NCBI GenBank assembly: GCA_030035585.1
Contig: CM057463.1
Span: 136,184,736-136,248,735 of the forward strand
Reading direction: 5' to 3'
DNA from: Dugong dugon
Taxonomy: Eukaryota; Chordata; Mammalia; Sirenia; Dugongidae
Length of the DNA stretch: 64,000 bases
The notes beneath the pieces were generated by a model. It searched no databases. It had not been told where the DNA came from and was given only the letters and a program-made list of their open reading frames with translations. Both the position numbers and the translations under genes were made by a program. Positions 11,306-22,890 of this stretch are shown piece after piece. Position 1 is the first letter of the stretch, and every line of letters begins with the position of its first letter.

Positions 11306-12389
11306 TACCTAAATTATATCTCTTGACGAAAAATTCCATTTACACTACCTTTCATTTGGCAGGCAAAAATAACATCTGAGGCTATAATCTGAACACTCTA
11401 TAATATATATTTATTATATTTAGTGGTGAAAAATTGGAACAAGCTTAACCCATTAGCTTTCATATTTTGGGATATTCATGACAGTCTGAGAATATAAAAA
11501 GTCTTATATAACAGTTGTCATGTAGGATTTTATCTTAGAAAATTAGTAGAGTGATACTCAGGTTTGTCATGCATAAACTCATTTAATTTATTGCAGGTAG
11601 TCACGGCAGGGCTCGCAAGTAAGATCTCACAATGTTAATTTAAAAATGGAGAATCAGAATTTGCAATTACAATGTTAGTTCAATAATTACAGCCTAAATC
11701 TTTAAACTTAAGGCTTTTACCTTTTACTAAAGAACTTAGGAGGAAGGCTTGACTATGACTCAAACTTGGAGGAGGTCATTTGTAGCTAGGATCCAAGGCT
11801 GGTGGCAGTGGGCAGAGTCTAATCAAGTTCTTGATCTTCAGAAACAGTAAGAGACTGGAGAAGGATCCCTTGAGTAAGCAGAAATCCAGGATTTTGTATG
11901 TGAAATTCTCACCTCAGCCTCACACAATAAGAGCAAATGTTACATTTTTTCTTAAAAGTTAGAGATTTGGGAGGTTGTTTAGACTTAGGTCTAAAGGATA
12001 GTTTACAAAGATTAATTATGCTATGCCTTCTTTTATCACAGCATCCTTCTTCAAAGTCGGCTTAGCTTAAATGTTATTTACCACATACTTCACATACTTA
12101 ACATGCTTCTTTGTCTAAATTCAGAAGTTCTACAAATAACTTTCTAATGACTTACAAGTTTCTACTGATTTATATTTAATGTTAGAGAACCTCACAAAGG
12201 TAGACATATTTATAAGTTCATATTATGACTGATTATACATATGTATTTTGAAGGCGAAATAGTGACTTAATATGGAATTTGACAGCATTATAGAAACATA
12301 CTTTTGCACATTTCATTATAATACTTTGTCTTCTTGAGCTACACTTTGAAATCTGTTCACCTTTTTTACTTCATTCTTTCACACAGTCA
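11306..12389. other. Unique sequence, nothing recognised
   Basis: About 1.1 kb with no coding frame and no repeat I can name. The part at 11580-11940 is less AT-rich than its surroundings and might be a diverged LTR, but I cannot support that. Confidence 0.45.
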
Positions 12390-14095
12390 ACATTTCTCAA
12401 GCTGAAAGAACTGAAGAAAAAAACTGAACTCTCAAGTTGCAGTATTGAAGGATTCTATGGGCAAAATATTAAATGACACAAGAAACATCAAAAAAAGATG
12501 GAAGAAATACACTGAGTCACTGTACCAAAAAGAATTGATTGATGTTCAACCATTTCAAGAGGTAGCAAATGATCAAGAACCAATGGTACTGGAGGAAGAC
12601 TTCCAAGCTGCATTGAAGGCACTGGCAAAAAACAAGGCACCAGGAACTGATGGAATATCAGTTGAGATATTTCCACAAAAAGATACAGTGCTATGAGTTA
12701 CTCACTCATCTATGTCAAGAAATTTGGAAGACAGCTACCTGGCCAACTGACTGGAATAGATCCATATGTGTGTTCATTCCAAAGAAAGATTATCCAACAG
12801 AATGTGGAAATTATCAAACAATATAATTAATATTACATGCAGATAAAATTTTACTGAAGATTATACAAAAACAGTTGCAGTAGTACATCCATGGGGAAAT
12901 GCCAGCAATTCAAGCCAGATTCAGAAGATGACAGGAAGCAAGGGATATCATTGCTGATGTTAAATGGATCTTGGCTGAAAGCAGAGAATACCGGAAGGAT
13001 GTTTACCTTTGTTTTATTGACTATGCAAAGGCATTTGATTGTGTGGATCATAGCAAATTATGGATAACATTGCAAAGAATGGGAATTCCAGAACACTTAA
13101 CTGTGTTCGTGAAGAACCTGTGCGTAGACAAAGAGGCAGTCATTCAAATACAACAAAGGGATACTATGTTGTTTAAAATCAGGAAAAGTGTGCATCTGGG
13201 TTGTGTCTTTTCACTGTACTTATTCAATCTGTATGCTGAGCAAATAATTCAAGATGTGGACTATATGAAGAAGAATGCAGCATCAGGGTTGGAGGAAGAT
13301 TCATTAGCAGCCTGCATTATGCAGATGACACAACCTTGCTTACTGAAAGCAAAGAGGACTTGAAGCACTTACTGATGAAGATCAAAGACTACAACCTTCA
13401 GTATGGAATACATTTCAACATAAAGAAAACAAAAATCCTCACAACTGGACCAATAAGCAACATCATGATAAACAGGGAAAAGATTGAATTTGTCAAGGAT
13501 TTCATTTTACTTAGATCCACAATCAACATCCATGGAAGCTGCAGTCAAGAAATCAAAAGGCTTTGCATTGGGCAAATCTGCTGCAAAAGGTCTCTTTAAA
13601 GTGTTAAAAAGCAAACATGTCACTTTGAGGACTAAGGTGTGCCTGACCCAAGCCATGGGTATTTTCAGTTGCCTCCTATGTATGTGAAAACTGCACAATG
13701 AATAAGGAAGAACAAAGAAGAACTGAAGCCTTTGAATTATGTTTTTGGTGAAGAACATTGAATATACTATGGACTGCCAGAAGAATAAATAAATCTGTCT
13801 TGGAAGAAGTATAGCCAGAATTCTCCTTAGAAGCAAGGATGGTGAGACTTCATTTCAGGTACTTTGGACATTTATCAGGAGGAACTAGCCCCTGGAGAAG
13901 GACATCATGCTTGGTAAAGTAGAAGGTCAGTGAAAAAGAAGACCCTTAAGGATGGATTGACACAGTGTTTGCCGGGATAGACTCAAGCATAGCAATGATT
14001 GTGAGGATGGCACAGGACCAAGTGGTGTTTCATTCTGTTGTACATAGGGTTGTTATGAATTGGAACCAACTCGATGGTACCTAACAACAGCAACA
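12390..14095 (+). mobile_element. RTE-clade LINE, 3' half
   Basis: Plus-strand RTE LINE truncated at its 5' side. It carries the reverse-transcriptase C-terminal half and 3' UTR, and ends in the RTE tail 'gatggtacctaacaacagc'. The endonuclease part is absent. Homologous tails occur at 32866, 57542 and 61281 (plus) and at 15398, 20104 and 54251 (minus). Confidence 0.9.
12445..13687 (+). pseudogene. RTE reverse transcriptase, broken into frames
   Basis: Fragments of an RTE LINE reverse transcriptase, which primes on nicked DNA and copies the element RNA. 12445-12696 covers the N-terminal RT part ('ALAKNKAPGTDGISVE'). 12971-13363 carries motif A ('CFIDYAKAFDCVDHSKLW') and the following motif 'SVHLGCVFSLYLFN'. 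The catalytic YADD (13318-13329) is intact but in another frame, which continues as 13336-13599 ('YNLQYGIHFNIKKTKILTTG'). 13484-13687 continues in a third frame. Several frameshifts and stops make it non-functional. It is embedded in AT-rich non-coding DNA with no host gene context. Confidence 0.88.
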
Positions 14096-14379
14096 ATATA
14101 AACATACAGAATACCAGCTTTCACATGCATGTGAGGTGATGGATACTACCATTACCTGGGGCAGCCACACCTTAGTGACATGTTTTCTTTTTAACATTTT
14201 CACAGTAGATTTTCTTAATGCATTATGTCCCTTTATTTTTTACTGCTGTTTCTGTGGGCATTGATTGTTGAACCAGATAGAATAAAATCATTGGAAACTT
14301 CAATTTTTCATTTATCATGATGTTGCTCATCGGACCAGTTGTGAGGATTTTCATCTTATGTTCAGGTTTCATCCATATT
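14096..14379. other. Unique sequence between RTE and an old repeat
   Basis: The stretch 14215-14365 has RTE-like words in reverse orientation ('gttgattgttgaacca', 'tttatcatgatgttgctcat', 'ccagttgtgaggattttcat'). It is probably a small diverged minus-strand RTE fragment of about 150 bp. Confidence 0.55.
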
Positions 14380-15080
14380 TGAAGGCTAAGATTATAGCAA
14401 TAAATAAATAATCTTTGTCTTCATGAAGCTTTTATTTTAGTGGGGAAGAAGAAGAGTGACCCATAAATCAAATAAATGCATACCATAATTTCAAATAGTG
14501 AGAAGTTCTATGCAGAATTATAAAGCTCTAATGGCATGGGAGTGATGTACGTGAGAGGCACTCTTTTAATTTTGGCAATCAGATAAGACATCTAGAAGAA
14601 ATTTAAATTGAAAGAGAAAACCAAATTGAGGCATGGGATGAGCTTTGAGAAGGTCTGAGTGAAAATATTCGGAAAAGAAGTATTAAAATGCTATTAACGT
14701 TCTAAGGCAAAAACAGCATAGCGTGTTTGTAGAAGTACAAAAAGGGCAGTGTGCCTGGAGTAAGGTGAGGAAGGGGAAGAGTTCAGTTCTGGACATGTTA
14801 AATTTGAGATGTATATTATACATTCCAGTAAAGGTGTCAGGTCAGAATTTTGTATAAGCAGTCTGGAGTTCGAGAGAGAGTCAGCAGTATAGATGCAAAA
14901 CTTAGTACTCAGCATATGGTTGATAGTTCAAGCCCTGGGACTTACTGTGGAGAAATGTTAAATGGAGATTGAGACGGAAGAGATGATGAAATTAAAAGAA
15001 GAAACAGGAAGATGTCATCTCCTGGAAGCAAACTGAAAAAGTGTTTCAAGCAGAAGGGAGTGATCAATTGTATTTACGCA
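14380..15080 (+). mobile_element. Ancient mammalian interspersed repeat, family not named
   Basis: Several phrases typical of one very old mammalian repeat occur in order: 'cttcatgaagcttttatttt', 'gtgtgcctggagtaagg', 'ggacatgttaaatttgagat', 'agtctggagttcgagagaga' and 'gtgtttcaagcagaagggag'. Non-coding and strongly diverged. I am confident of repeat status but not of the family. Confidence 0.55.
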
Positions 15081-15084
15081 GTTG

Positions 15085-15280
15085 TTTAATCAAATTGGAA
15101 ACCCTGGTTGCATAGTGGTTAAGTGCTATGGCTGCTAACCAAAAGGTTGGCAGCTTGAATCCACCAGGCACTCCTTGGAAATTCTATGGGGCGTTCTACT
15201 CTGTCTTATAGAGTCTCTATGAGTTGGAATCGACTGGATGGTAACAGGTTTGTTTGGGTTTTTCTTGGTTAATCAAAATT
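15085..15280 (+). mobile_element. AfroSINE with target-site duplication
   Basis: Head 'ggaaaccctggttgcatagt' at 15098 and tail 'gagttggaatcgactggatg' before 15262. Flanked by 'ttaatcaaatt' (15086-15096) and 'ttaatcaaaatt' (15269-15280), a target duplication differing by one base. The short variant, lacking the extra middle segment. Confidence 0.92.
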
Positions 15281-15397
15281 TTGATTAAAGCAGGGGATTC
15301 CAAAAACTGATACCAGAATACTTTAAAAGTTTTAGTTTAACTTAAACATTCAGTTATTGGAGCATTTTTTAATGTGGTAGGAAATACTTTTTATTTC

Positions 15398-15705
15398 AGT
15401 TGTTAGTTGCTATCAAGTCCACGCCAACTCATGGCAACCTTATGTATAGCAGAACAAAACTTCACCAGGTCCTGTGCCTTCTTCGTGATCATTGGTATGT
15501 TTGAGTCCAGTGTTATGGCTATTTGTCATTCCATCTCATTGAGGGTATTCCTCATTTTCACTGACCCTCTACTCTACCAAACATGACATCCTTTTCTAGT
15601 GATTTTTTTCTTGATGAAGTTTCTAAAGTAAGCTAGGTCAAGTATCACCATACTCATTTCTAAGGAACATTCTGGTTGCATTTCTTCTATGACAGAATAG
15701 GTTCA
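15398..15705 (-). mobile_element. RTE LINE 3' end, minus strand
   Basis: Starts with the reversed RTE tail ('ttgttagttgctatcaagtc') and continues through 'gaccctctactctaccaaac', 'atgacatccttttctagtg' and 'gaacattctggttgcatttc'. Truncated on its 5' side. No intact coding. Confidence 0.85.
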
Positions 15706-17154
15706 TTAACAGAACTAAAATTATATACTTCTAAAATGAGTAAGTGGAAATGATTCATGATTTTTCAAAGAGCTCTGTTGCCATTTACAATTGTCCTGAT
15801 CACACATAATGGGTATAATGTAGACTCTGACTTAATGCAAAAAGTTTCTTTTCCTCTATACAATCAAAATTTAACAGTTTGTGTAATCTTTTACCTAATT
15901 ATGAATTGCAGTCATAGTTTAACCAGCACAACTAGGTTTGGGAATACACATAACCTGATTCTTGGTGGAAGCAGAAGTGTAGGAATATCAGAATATTAAA
16001 GAGCAGCCAAATAACATCAAACATCCAATAAGTAGTGATTATGTCAGTTTGTCTTACAGAGTGGAGAGCATCACTTAATTAAATGAGTAGGATAAGTAAA
16101 ATGTAAGAGAACTAATGTATAGCAAATGTTAATGTTAAATGAGAATGGTCAACATTACAAGATGCTTTAAAAGCATTGTACCTAATCATCGGTTAAAACT
16201 TGTGAGGTTGATCAGGTAGTAGATAAGAAAACAACTGAACAGAAGGATTAAGTAAACTACCAAAATCAAACAGTCAGTGACATAGCCAATATGTGAATGA
16301 AGAATTGTGGAACTCAAAATACTATTTTTTTTCACTGTTAAATATCGTCTAGCCATAAAATAAATGCTTTGCCTTAATTTGAAGCAGTTTTGAAGAATAT
16401 TTTCTTTTATAATCTTAAGATCTTATTTTGAATCAAGTGTAAATAGTTAAACAAATACTAAAGTTAGTATTAACTGAAACTTGATATTCTTTAATGACTC
16501 TTATGTAAGCACAATGTTTCATATCAAAAGTATATAATGGCATATATAATGACTTCTTTTTTGATCCCTCTATTCCTAGTAAATTATTTTCAGACAAAAG
16601 TAATTTTATACTATACATTTATAAAAATGTAAACCAATGATTTCCATAGTTGGTACTTTTTTATTAAATTGTTGCACCACTGTCATTTGATAAAGTTTTT
16701 AATGCAGACTGAAAATGAATTGATAGCAGTTAGCAAGGAGAAAAATCAATGAATTAGAAAAAAATAGGAGGAATTTTAATCATAGGCAAGCACATTTTCA
16801 TTAAAGGAAGTCATTACATTATAAGGAATCCTTTTAATTTTCCTCTGCAAGTTTTTCAAGGAACATTGAAGGTCATATAAAAATCTAGACTATATTCTCC
16901 CATCTTTTTTTTTCAATATAAATGAATTTAAACCCACTTCACAAAGCACTTTTTTGTAATACAGATTATTCAGTTGGTTCATTCACCACTGACTTTTTGT
17001 ATTTTTATAAGTTTTACTAATACTATTCTTTATTAATTTTATTTGATAATTAATATGATCTAATGCTGCAGTACTGAAGCAATTCATGTCATTTTATGCT
17101 GATATTTCTTTTAATTAAGAATTTGTTTTAAATCTACTATACCTGCAGTTTTAA
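15706..17154. other. AT-rich unique sequence, nothing recognised
   Basis: About 1.45 kb. The small frames at 15757-15999 (plus) and 16433-16618 (minus) have no recognisable domain. Confidence 0.55.
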
Positions 17155-17745
17155 TTATTTGTATTTTTATTAAATATATGCAATAAACTGCATATATTTA
17201 AAGTGTATATTTTGATAAGTTTTGACCTAGTTATACACCCTTGAAAAAAATCATCATGATCAAGATAATTAGCATATCCATCACTCCAAAAAAGTTTTAT
17301 TATGCTATTGTTAGTCCCTCCATCTTGCCCTCTTTGTACGGACATATCTTTTTCATTTTCTTAGGTAAATATCTAGGAATGAATAGCTGAGTCATACGAT
17401 AATTGTATATTTAATTTTTTTTTAATGCCAAATTCTTTAGAGTGGTTGTACCATTTTATGTTCTCAACAGCAATGTGAAATAGTTTTGGTTGATCCACAT
17501 CCTCGTCAACACTTGACATAATCAGACTTTTTAATTTTAAACATTCTAGTAAGTGTACAGTAGTATCCCATTGTGGTTTTCATTTGCATTTCCCTAAAGA
17601 CAAATGATGTTGAACATATTTTCTTTTGCTTGTTTTCCATTTTAATTAATTTCTTGGTAAAATATGAGCTCAAAAATTTTTCCCATTTTGTAATTATTTT
17701 CTTTTTGTTTTTCTTATTACTGAATAATCAATGTTCTCCTCATAC
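17155..17745 (-). mobile_element. Old L1 3' end fragment, minus strand
   Basis: Reversed L1 3' UTR and ORF2 C-terminal sequence: 'cattgtggttttcatttgca', 'tttccctaaagacaaatgat', 'tcttggtaaaatatgagctc' and 'agtggttgtaccattttatg'. More diverged than L1-A, L1-B or L1-C. Confidence 0.82.
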
Positions 17746-18956
17746 AGGGATATAGCACCATAAGATAAACCAAAAACACTAGGCTATATCTACAGTGTAG
17801 TTTAAACATGGAGTTTTAGTAGGATCTTGATGTAATTCAACTGTCTTTGTATCTCATAGGAGTTGGTTCTTGTAAATACAGTCAATATTTGATGAACAAA
17901 AAGGTTGTATTTAAGCTCTCCTGGTAGAAGTTTTCAAAATTTGATATCAACTTTTTTTTTCTGAAAACCTAGATATTATTTAAGTTTGTTTTCTCACAAT
18001 TATTACATATTGAGGGTTAATTAGTATAATACTAAGTTAATAAGTATGCATCAAATGCTTCTGAAAAATTGGAGTTAGCACTAAAAAAAATTTGTGAAAA
18101 AAATAGTAAGAGTCTTAGAAAATGGATACTAGAATAGGTGAAAATAAAATAGATTTAAAATGTGAAATTCAGTGAAAAAAACTAAAAGCGAATTTTAAGA
18201 AAATCGTTGAACACAGCATTTAGGTTTATTCTTTGTTGTTATAGTCTGCTTGGGACTCATAATATTATATGTCCTCTATTTTATGTTCTATATAGAAAAA
18301 AGTAGATTAAAAAAGGAATTTTCAAATCACATAGAGTATAATACTTTGTAAATTTAAAAAAATCAATAATGCACAGAGATATACATAATAAAATTATAAA
18401 ATAAAAAATAATGGGATTACTAATACTAACTTCAGGGTGAGGCAATGGGTTGAGTTTAGGAAGGAGAACATACATTACTAAACTTACGATATTGGTGGAG
18501 TTCTATATTTTTTAATTATGTGATGGTTATGTTATCAAACAAATAAATTGATATAAACATTATATTATAAAATTAACACACAAATAAATTTAAAAATAGA
18601 CTTTGAGAATACTCAAACCACCTCAACTCAGTGTCTTTGTCCCTTCATGCAAATGTCTCTGATCAATATTGTGCTTGTCATCTAGCTTCTCTAGAAGAAT
18701 GTACGAAATCCCTCACCAAGAACAACTGTAACTTATCAGTCAAGACTTGACACTAAACCATTCTCATAACCAGATAAAATTTTTTTGGTCCAGCAAGGTA
18801 CACAGACACATTTAGCTGAACTCACAACATTCCAGAGAGCAGTGGTACAGGAAGGGAAATCTAGGATTATATCCCTGATATTCCTGGTCTGGAATAGGAG
18901 TTCATAACATCTATATATCTGTAGAAGTAAAAATAAAACTATTATTATTATTTTGA
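17746..18956. other. AT-rich unique sequence, nothing recognised
   Basis: About 1.2 kb without named repeats. The frame at 18736-18978 (minus) lacks any domain. Confidence 0.55.
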
Positions 18957-19345
18957 CTATTTTATTTCTGCCTAACAAACAACTCCAAATTTAGTGGCTT
19001 AAAACCACAACAATTTTATTATATTTCAGGGTTCAAAAGGCTGGCTGGGATTCCAGTAGGTTGTTCTTCTACTTCTTTCCCTTGGGTGTCTCATGTAGTT
19101 ATAGTCAGACTGTGGCTGAATGTCTAGCACTTTGAGACTTCTTCATATGGCCTCTCTCTGTACATGGCATCTCATCATCTAGAATCTCTTCACATGACAT
19201 TGTACATGGAGGATCAGGGTTGCAAAGAGAGAATGCACCGGGAAGGAACATTCCAAGGGGGAGAAAGTAGAAGCTCGTAGTCAATTAATGGCTAAACCCA
19301 GACCTATTCAAAGTCACATTCCATGTATTTTATCTGTTTAAGCAT
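18957..19345 (+). mobile_element. Probable ancient interspersed repeat
   Basis: 'caaatttagtggcttaaaac' followed by 'tcatgtagttatagtcaga' and 'cattccaagggggagaaag' recalls a widespread old mammalian repeat whose internal phrase is 'agtggcttaaaacaacaa'. Family not assigned. Confidence 0.45.
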
Positions 19346-19974
19346 TGACAGGCCCATAATCACTTGTCTTGTATTTTATTGTATTTTATCAAACAGCCAC
19401 GGGTTCAGGCAAGCATCAGTATGGGTGGTTGCAACACAAGGACATGAATATCCACAGGTGAATAGGGGCTCACCAAAGAAACAGTCTGTCATACATTATT
19501 ATTATTATTTTATTTGGATTGGGTAGAGTTTGGAGATGTCTTTAAAAGTTGAGTACTTGGAGCTAGAATTTAAGAGAAAGGAAAGTGAAAGAATAAAAAT
19601 ACTTGTTTGGAGATGTCACTACCAAAAATCAATAAAGAAAAATTATAGTTTAAAAAAGCATCAATGTCAATACCCTGTTTGTGATTTTGTACTATAGTTT
19701 TGCAAAATGTTACCACTGGGGGAAATTGGGTAAAGGGTACGTGTAAGCTGTCTGTAGTATTTCTTAGAATTCCACGTATCTATAAAACTATCTCAAAATA
19801 AATTTTTTAGTTAAAAATTTAAATAAAATTCAAGCTTCACTTCTTCATTTGCAATATCCATGTTTGAAGTGCTCAATAGCCTTATGTGACTACAGGCTGG
19901 CATACTGAACAATGTATCATCATAGAGAAATCTGTTGAAAGACTCTAATTATACTGTTGAATAGTAATATATAT
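19346..19974. other. Unique sequence, nothing recognised
   Basis: Has a short (ATT)n run near 19496-19510. No coding or named repeat. Confidence 0.5.
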
Positions 19975-20103
19975 ATGGAGTCCTGGTGGCTCAGTTTTTA
20001 GGATCTATGGCCACTAACCAAAAGGTCAACAGTTCAAATCCACCAGTCGCTCCTTAGAAATCTTATGAAACAGTTCTACTCTGTCCTATAGGGTCTCTAT
20101 GTA
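19975..20103 (+). mobile_element. AfroSINE, 3'-truncated and fused to RTE
   Basis: Head 'ggagtcctggtggctcagtt' and body 'ttcaaatccaccagtcgctc', then 'ctctgtcctatagggtctct'. The SINE breaks off at 'tctatg' (20097-20102), exactly where an oppositely oriented RTE begins, so the usual 'gagtcggaatcgac' tail is missing. Confidence 0.85.
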
Positions 20104-20842
20104 CAACGGAAGGAGACATTGCCTGTCCTACACCATCCTTATAATAGTTTGTTATATTTGAGCCCATTGTTGACACCACTGTGTCAGTTCATCTTCTTGA
20201 GGGTCTTCTCTTTTATGCTGACCCTCTACTTGACCACTCATGATGTCCTTCTCCTGGGACCAGTCCCTCCTGATAACATGTCCAAAGTATGTGAGACAAA
20301 ATCTCATCATCCTTGCCTCCAAGGAGTACTTTGGGCATATTTCTTCCAAGATAGATTTGTTCATTCTTCTAGCAGTACATTGTATATTCGATGTTCTTCA
20401 CCCACACTCTAATTCAAAGGCATTAATTCTTCTCTGGTCTTTCTTAGCCATTGTCCAGCCTTCACATGCATATGAAGTGATTGAAAATAACATGGTTTGA
20501 GTCAGGCGCATCTTAGTCCTCAAAATGACATCTTTGCTTTTTAACACTTTAAAGAGGTCTTTTGCAGCCGATTTACCCAGTGTGATACGTCGTTTGATTT
20601 CTTGACTGCTGCTTCCATGGGCATTGATTGTGGATCCAAGTAACATGAAATCCTTGACAACGTTACTCTTTTCTACATTTATCATGATGTTGCCTATTGG
20701 TCCAGTTGTGAGGATTTTTGTTTCCTTTATGTTGAAGTGTAATCCATACTGAAAGCTGTAGTCTTTGATCTTCATCAGTAAGTGCTTCAAGTTTTCTTCA
20801 CTTTCAGCAAGCAAGGTTGTGTCATCTGCATAAGGAAGGTTA
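20104..20842 (-). mobile_element. RTE LINE 3' portion, minus strand
   Basis: Minus-strand RTE fragment whose 3' tail is missing at the SINE junction (20103) and whose 5' side ends about 10 bp upstream of the YADD codons. Beyond 20842 the sequence becomes a (TA)n-rich tract. Confidence 0.88.
20152..20842 (-). pseudogene. RTE reverse-transcriptase C-terminal part
   Basis: The minus-strand frame from 20842 down to 20398 is open and reads 'LPYADDTTLLAESEENLKHL' with catalytic YADD at 20821-20832. It continues with 'GLHFNIKETKILTTGP', the thumb-like 'SSSQEIKRRITLGKSAAKDL' and 'ACEGWTMAKKDQRRINAFEL'. A second frame (20152-20364) continues with the RTE C-terminus ('LTYFGHVIRRDWSQEKDIM') and is shifted relative to the first. 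About 140 codons are uninterrupted, more intact than the 12.4-kb copy, but the element is 5'-truncated and cannot encode a whole enzyme. Confidence 0.87.
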
Positions 20843-22636
20843 TATACATTATATATATATGTATAATAGTATACATATATATAATAGTAAAATTCACTAT
20901 TTAATCCAGATTCTAGTGACAAGTAGATATAATTAACTGAACTATCATATTACTTAAGTGAAAATTTTTAAAATTATAAATCCCAATCACTTCAAGTCTA
21001 GAACATATGACTCCTGAACTCTCACGGGAATTTCCATTATAATGAACTGATTTTCTTAACTGTGTTGCTTTACCAGGCACATATTTTTCAGTTCATGAAT
21101 CACTTAAGATATTGAACAGTTAGTATATTTTGCAAAACACTTCATCATCATCATCATAATTGAAGATAAACTCTATAAGCCTATGAGGAAAACTCATGTT
21201 CTGTACATGGATAAAGACTGTCTATAATTTACATTGCTCTCAAACATTCACAATTTTATTTAGATTTAAAATTCATCTGGGTAAGTTAGCTAAGATACAC
21301 AGCATAATTTCAAATAAAAATAGTGAAAACTCTTAATCTCAGAGACATCAAGTGTAATATCTAAACTAGCTGAATAAATAACAAAACAAATCAAAATACA
21401 TACCTAAACAGAAAGATCAAAGTCTAAATGTTTCATGTATTTTTAGAGATACTAGGCATTTTGAAAAAATTAAATACAGAAATGAAAATATGGAGGTGAC
21501 TAAAAATAAATGATTTAAAAAATACTGTCTAGCCATTATATTTAAATTTTAAAGTTATAAATCTCACGTTGACTCCAAATTGCTTCAAAATGCAAATTAA
21601 CTTAGTATGATTCTTGGCTGACTGGTTTTCATTCTTAGTTGATCACATTTTGATAGTTCATAGTGAAAAACTAAGGATTTAGGGATTTTTAGAAAAAAGA
21701 AAAAATATATGCCTTAAAGATAACCTCAAGTTTGTCTATGGAGCATAAATAGACTTTTCTCCCAGTTTGTAATTTCTGTTATTCAATTCTAGATTTGAAA
21801 TTGTAATTTCTGCCTTTGAGTGCACATCTTTAGAGGTATAGCTAGTGTCCTCAATCTCATTCTGCCGTTCCTTTTGCCTTTGCTTAAGGGCAGGTGTTGC
21901 CTAGGAAATGGATGTTGACATTAAAAAAAGTAAGAGGAAATCTTATGCTGTGAGTTTAGTTTTACCACAGTGTTAGAATTTATTTGAGGCAACATTTATA
22001 AACAGAAGAAAAGTCTAAGATACATAAGGACTAAAAATTATCTTTTAAAAAACTGTTACTGAAAAAGATGTTAAACTATACAGGAAATTTGACTGGTCAA
22101 TTTTCTTTTTCTTTTTTTGGTCTAGCATATTAACATGTAAGTAAAATCAAATTACATAGAGGCTATATTTAATCTAGAACTGGAAAAAATCTGAAGTGAA
22201 TAATGTAGATAATTTCTTTTTCTACAAGGAACGTTAAAAACAGCTTTTAAAATAATATGCTTTTGTTTTAATGTCTTCTACTCTAACAAAGGGGGAGTAT
22301 TTATATAAAGTTTTCTCAAGAGCAAGCCTCTGACAAGACATATGGATAATTAATTTCAAGAAAATATATCTGTTATACTATTTTAAACTTGTTTTACCTT
22401 TTGACTAATACATATGTACTTATTAACTAATACACTTTTGGTTTCATATAGTGGAAGACTAACTACCCTGGCTCATATAACAAAGAGGGCAAACTGGCAC
22501 ATTTAACTGAAAAAGTCCACATTTGAGGGGTTAGACTGTCATACTTCTATCGAGGCTTCAGCTCCATTTCTGCAAATCTCTTAGCTCTGTCCCCCTTCCA
22601 TTGCAGTTTTATTTTCAGTCTGACCGTAAAATGGTT
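20843..22636. other. (TA)n tract then AT-rich unique sequence
   Basis: 20843-20890 is an imperfect TA-rich tract at the RTE truncation point. The remaining 1.7 kb has no coding frame and no repeat I can name. A short ATC/ATG-rich run lies at 21135-21160. Confidence 0.55.
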
Positions 22637-22787
22637 ACCTTTTTTTTTTTTACTTTTTTAAAATTGTACTTTAGGTGAACGTTTACAGAGCAAATATTTT
22701 CTCATTAAACAGTCTGTACACATTGTTTTATGACGTTAGTTAACAACCCCACAACATGTCAACATGCTTCCTTCTCGGTATTGGAGG
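22637..22787 (-). mobile_element. Short L1 3' end, minus strand
   Basis: A T-run (22638-22651, the reversed poly-A) followed by 'tttaggtgaacgtttacaga' and 'acaaccccacaacatgtcaa'. This is the same 3' UTR as the start of L1-B at 22896, so it is an independent 5'-truncated insertion of a related L1. Confidence 0.8.
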
Positions 22788-22890
22788 ATTTTTTTTTTGG
22801 TGAAAATATACATAGCCAAAGATACACCATTTCAAAAATTTCTACATGTACAATTCAGTGACGTCGATTAAGTTCTTCCGCTTGTGCTGC
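22788..22890 (-). mobile_element. Older L1 3' end piece, minus strand
   Basis: T-run then 'ggtgaaaatatacatagcca' and 'tgtacaattcagtgacgtcg'. This parallels the old L1 at 45269-45313 and 52854 onward ('ttcatgtacacttcagtgac'). Sandwiched between two younger L1 3' ends. Confidence 0.7.

Noticed and set aside
11580-11940. Possible LTR or exon cluster (locally less AT-rich, AG/GT pairs)
   Set aside because: No TG...CA pair with matching flanks, no open frame and no recognised motif.
15757-15999. 80-codon frame starting near an RTE fragment
   Set aside because: No similarity to RTE proteins or any family I recognise; likely chance.
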